Made by a program: the position numbers and the translations under genes. The notes under the pieces are model-generated. The model was not told the origin of the DNA and made no database searches. It was given only the letters and a program-made list of their open reading frames with translations. A stretch of 64,000 nucleotides of DNA, taken from Adiantum capillus-veneris. Its lineage: Eukaryota; Streptophyta; Polypodiopsida; Polypodiales; Pteridaceae. Of this stretch, positions 1 to 8,544 are shown piece by piece. Within the stretch, counting starts at the first letter, position 1; every line of letters starts with the position of its first letter. Location of the stretch: positions 82,366,881 to 82,430,880 of the forward strand of contig CM043957.1 of NCBI GenBank assembly GCA_014529385.2, in the 5' to 3' direction.

Positions 1-340
1 TTCTGTTGAGTTTTGGTAAGAACATCCACCCAAGAAGTCGTCATTTCTTTGTGCTGCTCTTCTCCCTCTTTGATGGCCCGTACTTGCTCCTTAATCGTGT
101 TGATTTTTTCGATTACTGAGGGTTGCAGTTCGCCCTCTTCCAGTGTGTTTCTTGATCGTGCTTCGGCGAGATCTTTCTTGAGTGAGGCGATCTCTTCCTC
201 TTGGGTCATCACTCGGTCTTCCAACGTGCTTATCTTGCTCTCTTGGATCAGCACGCGCCCTTCGAGCATGTTTATTGTGCCCCAGAGATTGCGGTTTATC
301 TTGGTAATGATCTCCGTCATTTCGTCTTTGCATTTTTGAA
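1..340 (-). pseudogene. LINE-D ORF1 fragment (coiled-coil RNA-binding protein)
   Basis: On the minus strand this stretch is clearly related to the ORF1 at 18366-18917. Both share the WVDV-type segment, the heptad-rich region with LEER, KEEI and LKEELA-like runs, and the same order. In LINEs, ORF1 encodes an RNA-binding coiled-coil protein that packages the element's RNA. Here the reading frame is broken and the 3' part lies beyond the left window edge, so this is the 5' end of a LINE copy running leftward out of the window. I infer homology from the parallel copy; no catalytic motif is expected in ORF1. Confidence 0.6.
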
Positions 341-387
341 TGGCATCCTCTAGGGGGCTTTATCGTTCATCTTCCTCATGCTTGATC

Positions 388-530
388 GCCGTCCGCAAGG
401 GAGTTAGATGTACGTGTGTACCCACACTAGCAGCGGGCGCGACAGCTGGGCGAGTGGGGGAGCCGTCCGCAAGGGAGTCACTAGATAAGTGTGCACCCAC
501 ACTAGCGGCGGGCGTGGCGAGTGGGGGAGC
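388..530 (-). repeat. Imperfect tandem duplication upstream of LINE-D ORF1
   Basis: Two GC-rich units of about 70-74 bp begin at 388 and 462, each starting GCCGTCCGCAAGGGAGT and ending in GAGTGGGGGAG. They lie just 5' of the ORF1 remnant on the minus strand, where some LINEs carry repeated promoter monomers. That role is an inference from position only. Confidence 0.55.
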
Positions 531-711
531 GTGAGACGGTATGGCCAGGGAGGGGCTGCGAAAGTTACAGACGGGAGAGGGGGGGGGGGGGGGAGGGGGG
601 GTAAAGTATGGTAAAGAGAATGGGGGAGGGGGGATACAGTATGGTATTTTTTTATATTTTATGTTTTTATTTTTTTAATTTTGTTTTTATTTTTATAAAT
701 AAATTAAAATG
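531..711. other. G-rich then A/T-rich junction between LINE-D and LINE-E
   Basis: No gene is seen. A run of 15 G (579-593), further purine-rich sequence and then an A/T-rich stretch (about 640-705) separate LINE-D from the 3' end of LINE-E. On the minus strand the A/T-rich part reads as an A-rich tail of LINE-E, unlike the (CT)n tails of the other copies. Confidence 0.5.
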
Positions 712-1322
712 AAAGGAAATGAGATGAAATGTTATAGTAACGTCTTCAAAAGGCCATAGTGACCTATGAGACAGGAAAGTTGCAAGGCGGTGGATGGGTT
801 TAAAAAAAATAAAATAAAATAAGACTTCCTACACGTAGAAGAAAAGGGGGGGGGGGGGCGCTATGAGACTTTCTACGCATAAAAAAAGGGAGGACATGCT
901 ACGCGCAGGGCTACGCTAAGACATGCTACGCGTAGGGGAAGCGGGTAGCAGATTCATCGCGCGAGCGGGTGGGCGGGGTGACTCTGGACAGTGGTCCAAA
1001 GCCCTCTCTGAACAAGCAGTGGAAGTGGCCTCGTATCTCGTAGTAGATGGGGCAATGGGCCGTGGCATGTGTAGTGTAACTCTATCTCAGGCTCCATGTC
1101 ACACAGGGTGCATGTCCTGGCCTTTGCTGGCACTCCGCTGTATCTCCCAGTCTCGATCCACAGCTGGTGTGAAGATGTGCGTATCTGGCCAATAGCACAC
1201 CGTATCCCATGAGACAAGTGGGTGTCCATGTATCTGGGCCTCGTCACAAAACCGTCCTTCGTAAGCTGGAGAAGATGCTCTTTGTACAAAGCCATCTTCG
1301 TGCCCAGCTCCTGTGCTGGCTG
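712..1322 (-). mobile_element. LINE-E, 3' part (C-terminal ORF2 and 3' UTR)
   Basis: The minus strand at 1328-954 encodes a C-terminal LINE ORF2 segment with the C-x2-C...H...C knuckle (CTLCDMEPEIELHYTC) found after the reverse transcriptase of plant LINEs. Downstream, at about 712-780, comes a 3' UTR that is nearly the same as those at 14427 and 19021 (ACGTCTTCAAAAGGCC on plus, then a gap and GTGACCTATGAG). The copy is interrupted at 1322 by gypsy element G1 and resumes at 10021. The two halves share the 5-bp duplication GGCTG, and the joined order matches the uninterrupted LINE copy near 15300. The frame carries stops, so it is dead. Confidence 0.75.
1318..1322. repeat. Left target-site duplication of G1 (GGCTG)
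   Basis: The five bases before the left LTR are repeated immediately after the right LTR at 10021-10025. This is the expected integration scar of an LTR retrotransposon. Confidence 0.9.
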
Positions 1323-1680
1323 TGTCACCAGCGTGTGACTACTATCTATCCTTTTTGTTGATTTCTTTCTTATTATCTATTTACTTTCACTTTTTGGAAA
1401 CACCCCTCGGGAAATCTAACTGCCCTGCATTGCATAGCTAGTGTGGAACTGTCCAGAGGGAGTCCAGGCCTGAGGGCAAGAGAGCACTAAGGTTGGACAA
1501 GGACTATGGTTAGCCAAGTGGGGTCATTGACTAGCCAAAGTGGAATCCTTTGCTACAGAGGCTACATTTCAGTTCTGGATGTGGCCGCAGTGTACAAAGA
1601 GGGTCGGATGACCTAGAAAGATACAATGGCAGCATCTCCTAAAATTTAGGGAACTGCTATTTTGGGACCTGAAAATGTGT

Positions 1681-1688
1681 TGACGTCA
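1681..1688. promoter_or_regulatory. Palindromic TGACGTCA (CRE/as-1-like) site in U3
   Basis: A perfect 8-bp TGACGTCA palindrome lies about 110 bp upstream of the TATA-like box, and again in the right LTR at 8902-8909. This is the core recognised by plant bZIP/TGA factors. A role as a stress-responsive enhancer of the element is inferred. Confidence 0.45.
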
Positions 1689-1793
1689 TTACCTCCGGAA
1701 TGACAAGGGGAACATTTTCTTACTCTGCCGTGAAGTCAACTGGGCAACCGGTTGGGAGATTTTTAGGCGGCAACCCCGAAACGGGAAAATGCT

Positions 1794-1800
1794 TATAAAT
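1794..1800 (+). promoter_or_regulatory. TATA box of the G1 LTR promoter
   Basis: TATAAAT, in the context GCTTATAAATGTG, sits about 470 bp into the LTR. It is the only good TATA motif I see ahead of the AATAAA, so transcription would start near 1825. Confidence 0.55.
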
Positions 1801-2591
1801 GTGCCAAGTGGCACCTTCTGGTGCACTTGCCTCATGCAACAAGAAGTGGCGCTGAATTTTAAGCTGGGAGAGGCTCATTTGCAGCTTTTGTCACAGGTTA
1901 AGAGCTATGGAGTGCTTGCTTTCCCTCTTATGCACAGTGCGGTGCCAGGAGTGATGCCCTGCACGCTACGCACTGCCCTCTCTCTCCCCTTTGGCAGTAT
2001 GTTATGCCCCTCTAGTGGGCTCTTCATTTGACCAATGTACAGTTGTGTGGGTTCATGCGCGATTGCCGAGGCAAGAGCCTCTTGCACAGGTACCGGATTA
2101 GCTAGCGGCTAATCCCCCCGCAGGTACAGGTGAATTCGGAGAGGTTTCACGCCAGAAATCTCGTCCGATTCAAAGGGCAAGTAGCCCTACAGGTGCGGGA
2201 GCTCGAGGACTTGCTAGGGATGCGACCGGCACGCGAAACGGAGCCCGAAACAGTGAATTACAGCCTGCTGTGTATTTTTGCAGGTTTAGGGTTTTGGCCC
2301 TAAACGGACCCTAATACCCCCAGGAGGTTCGGGGACGCAAGGGGACCGCTGTACAGGCGATCTGGCGCATTTTCAGGGCTGAAAACAGAGAATTCAGCGT
2401 GCTGCAGATTCTCGCCAGGTTTTGCAAAGTGCCCGTATGCGTCGGGAAAGTCGGTCAATGCGTGGGAATACTGACCGTGAAGGGTTCTAGTACAGTTATG
2501 CTGCCAAAATCGGGCTGGAACAGTGGAAATTCAGCCGAGTTTGTGCGGGGCAGCTTGTAGGGAACCACAACGTTTATTCCCTCTTTTTAAC

Positions 2592-2597
2592 AATAAA
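2592..2597 (+). terminator. Polyadenylation signal AATAAA of the G1 LTR
   Basis: AATAAA followed by a GT-rich stretch. The same motif is kept in the right LTR and in the old LTR pieces of G2 (AATAAAGAAATACC near 29563), which supports a function in 3' end formation. Confidence 0.5.
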
Positions 2598-2799
2598 GAA
2601 ATACCGAAAGGGGCGCCTAAGTTAGGGGCCAATCTGGTGTCTGTCTACTCATACAGGTGCAATCTAGCAGCCTGTATCCCTCTCCCCTTTGTTGTGTCTT
2701 GAAAGTACAGGTAAAATAGACGACTAATAATGGGTGAAAGCTAAATCAAGGTTTAAAGTAAAGTCTACCGCCCTTTTTGGATTGAACAGGCCGGTTTCA

Positions 2800-2816
2800 T
2801 GGTTCCATCGACGGGA
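2800..2816 (+). other. Primer binding site of G1
   Basis: The sequence TGGTTCCATCGACGGGA follows the LTR with no spacer. The opening TGG matches a tRNA 3' CCA end. It is not the usual plant Met-initiator site (TGGTATCAGAGC), and I could not assign the tRNA. The old G2 copy has the related TGGTTCTGTTG at 29263. Confidence 0.55.
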
Positions 2817-2856
2817 TTAAATCACTTTTTCCCATAGAAGTGAGCCTTGGTCAGTT

Positions 2857-3567
2857 TTGGGCTTGAAGACACAGGGGATCATAGACCAAACACAGGGAAT
2901 TGCAATTATGGCTGACAGACCAGATGATGTGACTGAAGAGGTTTCCTCTTCACAGGGTCAACAGACACATGAAGTGGGTGAGTCGTCAAGACCACCACAG
3001 ACAGATGACGATATATTCAGGACCCAGTTGGTTACTGCTGTGGCTATGTTCACACAAGTAATGCAGAATCCGAGGTTTTTAGCCTTTCTGCAACCTCCTG
3101 TTCCGTCTCAGCAAGTTGGGTCACTGGATCATATTCAAAAGCCTGTTAAGGCTCGAGCACAGGTGATTCATACCGCACAATCAATGGAAACACCTTTACA
3201 CTTGACGGAGAACATGCAGTCTCCACAACCTGTGCCTAAGGTGCAAGAACAGGTGGCTGAGATGCCAGTCTTTCAAGCTGTACCAGTTCAGCCCGCCACC
3301 TTTCAGCAGCCTATAGCTGGTTCTAATGGGCAGGGAAGCAACCTACAGGCTATGCAACAGGTCTTCCCACCACCTTCAGTACACCCTGGCTATTTTGGAG
3401 GTGGATCCGTATTCCAGAGCATGGCTGGTCATGCACCTGGAAATCAGTTTTACACGCCAGGAACAGTGTTTGGGGGTGCTCAAACGATGATGCCTAACCC
3501 CATGTACAGTGTCATGGGTATGCAACCAGGGTTTCAAAGCACTCAGGGACAATTTGGGATGCCATAA
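2857..3567 (+). CDS. G1 gag N-terminal segment, ended by an in-frame TAA
   Basis: This open frame of 236 codons is acidic at the start (MADRPDDVTEEV from about residue 18), then rich in Q, P, G, M and V. It has no recognisable fold. It lies directly after the leader and in the same reading frame as the main gag-pol ORF beginning at 3580. Only one stop (TAA, 3565-3567) and four sense codons separate them, so both segments were probably one continuous gag-pol of about 1704 codons. A CAA-to-TAA change would explain the stop, and readthrough or re-initiation at 3580 are alternatives. The true start could be the ATG at 2857 or the one at 2908. Confidence 0.7.
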   Translation: MGLKTQGIIDQTQGIAIMADRPDDVTEEVSSSQGQQTHEVGESSRPPQTDDDIFRTQLVTAVAMFTQVMQNPRFLAFLQPPVPSQQVGSLDHIQKPVKARAQVIHTAQSMETPLHLTENMQSPQPVPKVQEQVAEMPVFQAVPVQPATFQQPIAGSNGQGSNLQAMQQVFPPPSVHPGYFGGGSVFQSMAGHAPGNQFYTPGTVFGGAQTMMPNPMYSVMGMQPGFQSTQGQFGMP

Positions 3568-3579
3568 GCAAATTTTGGT

Positions 3580-6500
3580 ATGGCTGGAATTACAAATCAG
3601 CAGCCAAATATGGCATTTCCAGGTCAAGTTAATAGCGGCCAAGGAACACAGATGAACCCTAATAGTGTTCCCATGTTTCAGTCACTTCCATATGACAATT
3701 TAACGCCGCTGGAGAGGCCAACTCCGTACAAAGAAGGTGGCAAAGGAGTGTCATTCACGACCTTTACAGGGTTTGATGACAGGAAGAAGGCTCTTTCATT
3801 CCTCCAGCAGTTTGACAAGGCCTATGCAGGGGGAAACTTTACAGAGGCTTCAAAGGTCCGCAAGGCAGCCACTTTCTTGACAGGGAATGCGGGACAATGG
3901 TGGACAACTTTATTGCTTCAAGGGCAAGCTCCGTCCACATGGATTTACTTCAAGCAGATTTTTGCAGCAGCATGGTTATCTGATGATTTCGAAGCAGATG
4001 TCATGACAGAATGGCACCAGCTAAATGCTGCCACTTGCAGAAATCTGGATGATTACAATCGGAAGTTTTGGAAAGCTCTACTTCCAGTAACTTCCTATAG
4101 GTTTGTGCCATTGACAGAACAGATTGAAAAATACTGTTGTGGCCTACCTAAAGGATTGAGAAAGTACTGCACGAAGACAAAAGTCACTACTTTGACGCAG
4201 CTCATCGAGGTAGCAAACACTGGCAATGGTTTGCTCAAGGGAGAAGATTGTGAATTTAACACTGGCGTCAAGGCAGGATCAGGCAAGAAAAATTCAGCCA
4301 AGAAGCACGTTCCCAATGAGGCTCCTAAAGGGACTCAGGAGTCAGCCAATGCAGGGACAGACAAAGCTACGGCTGAATCAAAAAAAGGACCAACAAAGAA
4401 ATGGAAAAGACGTTTTCCTCGCAAGTCAGAAGAGCAAAAGAAGGTCCTGAGGACAGAGAACAAATGCTTTATATGTGAGCAGCCTGGCCACATTGCTTAC
4501 AACTGTCCTACAAAGAAAAGGCCAGCTGATTTTGAAGACAAGGAGGACAGGAAAGGAAAGAAGCCCATGGCTGGTCTAGTGCCAGATATGGTGGGCGACA
4601 AGCCAAATTCAGATGCAAGTGAGCTTTGCAGAGCATGGGGAAAGGTTAGGGATCAAACAGTGCTTATCTTCTTTGATCCAGGTGCCAAAGCCAACTTCAT
4701 TTCCCCAGAATTGGCTTCAAAGTTGGGAATCAGACCTGAAGAGATGGGGTATACAGCAGAGGCAGGTTTGGCATGTCCTGGCCATACAGAGGCTGTGACA
4801 CCCATCATTGGAAAGTTGCGTCTACATATCCAGTCCTATGTAGATGCTGAAGAATTTTACATCATGCCACTGGACGGATGTGATGTGTTGTTAGGTATTC
4901 CTTGGTTGTTTCGTGTACAGGGAATCATGGATGCCTACAACAAAAAGATCACTGTACAGAGCAGGGGAAAGACTCACATTCTGGATGTAAAGCTTAAAGG
5001 GGAGTCTATTCCTACTGTATCAGCTTCTGCTATTACTTCTGTAATGAAAAAGCATCTTTCTGCGTACTTGGTTTTTGCACGTGAAGTGTCAGATTGTGAT
5101 GAATCAAATTTATCTGTGCTAGATAAAGAAAGGTCAATGTTTTTACAACAGTATAGTGACTGTTTTTCCGATTCATTACCGTCTCAATTACCGCCAGAGA
5201 GACCCGAGGACCATGCGATAGATTTGGTGCCAGGCTGTAGCCCACCAAATAAGCCTCCGTACAGGGTTAGTGCGGCTCAGCAGAAAGAGATAATGGGCCA
5301 AGTACAGGAGTTGTTAGAAAAGGGGCTGATTCAGCCCAGTTCATCTCCGTTCTGTTCTCCAGTGTTGTTGGTGCAGAAAAAGGATGGCTCATGGCGTATG
5401 TGCATCGACTACCGTGCACTGAACAAGAATACCATCAAGAATAGGTTCCCTATACCTAGAATTGATGATATTATGGACAAATTAGAAGGAGCAGCTATGT
5501 TTAGCAGGATAGATCTAAAGAGTGGGTACCATCAGATCCGCATTAGATCAGAGGATGTGCACAAGACTGCTTTTAGAACAACGTTTGGTCTTTACGAATT
5601 TTTAGTGATGCCCTTTGGTCTCACAAATGCTCCTGCTACGTTCAATAGGATGATGGACAGAATTTTCCGTCCACACCAGCAGTTTGTTGGTACATTCTTT
5701 GATGACATGATAGTCTACTCAAAGAATGAAGAGGAGCATAGGCATCACTTGGCCATTGTGTTCAAAGAGCTACGCAGTCATAGGTTGCTCATCAATGCAA
5801 AGAAAAGTGAGTTTTTTCTGGAAGAGATTCACTTTCTGGGACACATTGTCTCAAAGGATGGTGTCAGAATGGATCCTGCAAAAGTTGAAGCGATCAAGTC
5901 ATGGCCAAATTTGAAGACGGTGCATGATGTCCGAAGCTTTTTGGGACTATGCTCCTATTACAGAAGGTTTATCCGAAATTTCGCTGAGATTGCTTCACCT
6001 TTACATGCTCTTCAAAAGAAGGCAGTCACCTTCAGATGGACACAGAAAGAGATTTCAGTTTTTAATCTCTTAAAGGAAAAGATGACTTCAGATCCAGTCA
6101 TTGTGTTGCCAGATCTTAGGAAGTCATTTGTGGTCCAGTGCGACGCCTGCGGTAGTAGCATTGGTGTTGTGCTAATGCAAGATGGCAGGGTAGTAGCCTA
6201 TGAGAGCAGAATTTTGCAAGGGCCAGAGATGACCATGCAGGTCTATGAGAAAGAGTTACTGGCTGTGATTCATGCGCTCTTAAGTTGGAAACACTACCTG
6301 CTAGGTGCAGACTTTGTTGTCCAAACGGACCATCAGACCTTGCGATACTTCTTGACACAAACAAAGTTATCTGAAGAGCATATGCGATGGGCAAATATTT
6401 TGTCCATGTTCCATTTTCAGATTGTGCATGTGGAAGGCAAGAAGAACGTTGTGGCTGATGCCTTGTCAAGGAAGCCACAAATTTCAGCTGTGTCGATTCC

Positions 6501-7971
6501 TTATCATCATGAACTTGATGATATGAGAGAACAGTATGCAAATGATGAAGATTTTGCAAGGGTCTTCGAGCAACTAATGGATGGACAACGTCATGAACAC
6601 TATCTTCTTAAAGACGGGTTCATGATGATGCATGGCAGATTGTGTGTCACAAAGCCATTGCGACGCAAAGTTATGGAAGAGAGTCATGTCCCACCGTATG
6701 CAGGGCATCGTGGTATCGATGCTACAGTTAAAGCGGTAGAGACATTCTTCTATTGGCCTACATTGAGAAGGGATGTGGATGCCTTTGTGCGAGAATGCCT
6801 AATATGCCAAAAGGTCAAGTTTGACAGGCAAAAGGCACCAGGGTTATTGCAACCACTACCTATTCCAGATAAACCATGGGAAAGTATTGCTATGGATTTT
6901 ATCTTTGATCTTCCGAGAACGCAGACAGGAAATGATGGTATTTGGACCATTATTTGCAGATTCAGCAAACAGGCTCATTTTATTCCTGTCAGGAAGAAGA
7001 TAAAGCCAGATCAGATGGCACGCTTGTTTATGAGCAATATTTTCAAGTATCATGGCATGCCACAGTCGATTGTCAGCGACCGTGATCCACGCATGACAAG
7101 TTTGTTCTGGAGAGGCTTGTTTGAGAATATGGGTACCACGCTCAAATTCTCTTCGTCATTTCATCCTCAAACAGATGGGCAGTCAGAAGAGGCAAATTCT
7201 ACTGTCCTAGATCTGCTGAAGTGCTATGTGTCAGAGCATAAAGGAAAGTGGGAGCAGTATTTGCCATTGGTGGAGTATGCATACAATAATACAGTGCATT
7301 CATCAACTGGCAAGGCACCCTTTGAGATAGTTGAAGGTGGCAAGAAAGTTCCTCCCATACTGCATACAAAGGACAAGATATTTGAAGCAGATAAGTATGT
7401 TCAAAACATGGATGAAATGTACAAGAAGGTCAAAGTGGCCTTAGAAAGGACTCAGGCAAAGCAAAAGAAAGCAGCTGATCGTCACCGTCGTGAAGTGGTA
7501 TATTCACTTGGTGATTGGGTGCTTTTACGCTTTGAAAAGGCAAGGTTAAAGAAGATGAAGGGCAAGGAAAGACTGTTTCCAAAGCTCAGCATGCATTACT
7601 ATGGGCCTTTTCAAGTATACGACATAATCAGTGATGTTGCATATAGGCTGAAATTGCCTGACAGTTGGAAGATTCACAATGCGTTTCATGTGAGTCTTCT
7701 CAGACCCTATGTGGGTGATGTGCCAGAAGATATGCTAGCTGAAGATCAGCCTGAAGTCGAGGAACTTGACGAGATCTTGGTCCCTGAACAGATTTTGGCA
7801 CACAAAGAAAGGAAAGTGAAAGGCAAGGTTGCTAGGCGTTACTTGGTAAAGTTCAGAAACTATCCACCAATGGATGCTAAGTGGATGGAAGAAGGTGAAC
7901 TTGCAGAGTCACCAACTGTGTTATCACTTTACCTGGAAGCCTTCGATTTGCAACCTACCTTGACCCCTTGA
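3580..7971 (+). CDS. G1 Gag-Pol polyprotein (Gag, protease, RT, RNase H, integrase, chromodomain)
   Basis: The polyprotein of 1463 residues supplies the enzymes for reverse transcription and integration. Gag homology spans about 60-225 and includes FFDDR-like and WW motifs. A CCHC zinc knuckle uses C296, C299, H304 and C309. The aspartic protease site is D366-P-G-A, where DTGA or DSGA is usual. RT spans about 555-745 with D645 and FFDD at D708/D709. RNase H has D855, E892 and D917. The integrase HHCC finger uses H1036, H1043, C1073 and C1076, and the DD35E core is D1106, D1167 and E1203. A chromodomain covers about 1394-1455 with YLVKFRNYPP and WMEE. All enzymes are open and mostly canonical, so the element may be recently or still active apart from the upstream TAA. 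Confidence 0.93.
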   Translation: MAGITNQQPNMAFPGQVNSGQGTQMNPNSVPMFQSLPYDNLTPLERPTPYKEGGKGVSFTTFTGFDDRKKALSFLQQFDKAYAGGNFTEASKVRKAATFLTGNAGQWWTTLLLQGQAPSTWIYFKQIFAAAWLSDDFEADVMTEWHQLNAATCRNLDDYNRKFWKALLPVTSYRFVPLTEQIEKYCCGLPKGLRKYCTKTKVTTLTQLIEVANTGNGLLKGEDCEFNTGVKAGSGKKNSAKKHVPNEAPKGTQESANAGTDKATAESKKGPTKKWKRRFPRKSEEQKKVLRTENKCFICEQPGHIAYNCPTKKRPADFEDKEDRKGKKPMAGLVPDMVGDKPNSDASELCRAWGKVRDQTVLIFFDPGAKANFISPELASKLGIRPEEMGYTAEAGLACPGHTEAVTPIIGKLRLHIQSYVDAEEFYIMPLDGCDVLLGIPWLFRVQGIMDAYNKKITVQSRGKTHILDVKLKGESIPTVSASAITSVMKKHLSAYLVFAREVSDCDESNLSVLDKERSMFLQQYSDCFSDSLPSQLPPERPEDHAIDLVPGCSPPNKPPYRVSAAQQKEIMGQVQELLEKGLIQPSSSPFCSPVLLVQKKDGSWRMCIDYRALNKNTIKNRFPIPRIDDIMDKLEGAAMFSRIDLKSGYHQIRIRSEDVHKTAFRTTFGLYEFLVMPFGLTNAPATFNRMMDRIFRPHQQFVGTFFDDMIVYSKNEEEHRHHLAIVFKELRSHRLLINAKKSEFFLEEIHFLGHIVSKDGVRMDPAKVEAIKSWPNLKTVHDVRSFLGLCSYYRRFIRNFAEIASPLHALQKKAVTFRWTQKEISVFNLLKEKMTSDPVIVLPDLRKSFVVQCDACGSSIGVVLMQDGRVVAYESRILQGPEMTMQVYEKELLAVIHALLSWKHYLLGADFVVQTDHQTLRYFLTQTKLSEEHMRWANILSMFHFQIVHVEGKKNVVADALSRKPQISAVSIPYHHELDDMREQYANDEDFARVFEQLMDGQRHEHYLLKDGFMMMHGRLCVTKPLRRKVMEESHVPPYAGHRGIDATVKAVETFFYWPTLRRDVDAFVRECLICQKVKFDRQKAPGLLQPLPIPDKPWESIAMDFIFDLPRTQTGNDGIWTIICRFSKQAHFIPVRKKIKPDQMARLFMSNIFKYHGMPQSIVSDRDPRMTSLFWRGLFENMGTTLKFSSSFHPQTDGQSEEANSTVLDLLKCYVSEHKGKWEQYLPLVEYAYNNTVHSSTGKAPFEIVEGGKKVPPILHTKDKIFEADKYVQNMDEMYKKVKVALERTQAKQKKAADRHRREVVYSLGDWVLLRFEKARLKKMKGKERLFPKLSMHYYGPFQVYDIISDVAYRLKLPDSWKIHNAFHVSLLRPYVGDVPEDMLAEDQPEVEELDEILVPEQILAHKERKVKGKVARRYLVKFRNYPPMDAKWMEEGELAESPTVLSLYLEAFDLQPTLTP

Positions 7972-8544
7972 GTTTCAAAGCTACATGGATTGTCAGTGTA
8001 ACAATGGCTTCTGAAACAAATGATGTACATGGTATTTAAAGTGAGCTCAAATCAAATACCTGTTACATGAATGTTAGAGCTGTACAGATTGTCAGTTTGG
8101 CAATTGCTCTTATGGAATGTCCAAAAGTTTGGTTAGTGCTATAGAAGTGAGTATTTCTTGTCAGTTTGTCAAGGATACAGTGATTGCTTCTATTGAAGAG
8201 TACATGTGTAACTGCATTCTTAAACTGTCGGTTTGGGTATGCTCGAGAGTGTTACGGGATCCAACGTGTACTATAAGACACTGGCAAAATGTGCAGCTAC
8301 CATTTTGTCATTGGCAAGTTAGTGACTCAAAGCAATGGCAGAGTGCGTAGCTACCACTATGTCATTGGGACAGGGTTCACACGCAGGCAATACATGAGTC
8401 AACAAGGTGTTGAATACACCAGGGTTGACAATGAGCATGTATGTGTCGTACATGTGTCGACAGGTGTTGAATACATCAATGTTGACTAGGAGCTTGTACG
8501 ACATAGATGCAAACGAGGACGTTTGAGATTTCAAGAGGGGGGTA
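7972..8544 (+). other. G1 3' untranslated region with sub-repeats and polypurine tract
   Basis: No ORF belongs here. Short imperfect repeats are present: GCTACCATTTTGTCATTGG and GCTACCACTATGTCATTGG near 8297 and 8350, and GGTGTTGAATACA at about 8405 and 8463. The purine run AAGAGGGGGG (about 8533-8542), followed by TA, abuts the right LTR and is the plus-strand primer site. Confidence 0.75.

Larger units (their letters stand above)
1323..2799 (+). repeat. G1 left (5') LTR
   Basis: A 1477-bp terminal repeat, nearly identical to 8545-10020, that starts TGTCACC and ends TTTCA. It holds a TATA-like box near 1794 and an AATAAA near 2592, so U3 should be about 1323-1820 and R/U5 the remainder (inferred). 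A small ORF at 1789-2031 is conserved in both LTRs only because the LTRs are nearly identical. Confidence 0.95.

Noticed and set aside
1789-2031. ORF of 80 codons in the G1 LTR, repeated at 9010-9252
   Set aside because: It is open in both copies only because the LTRs are nearly identical. There is no known motif, and it overlaps the predicted TATA box and R region.
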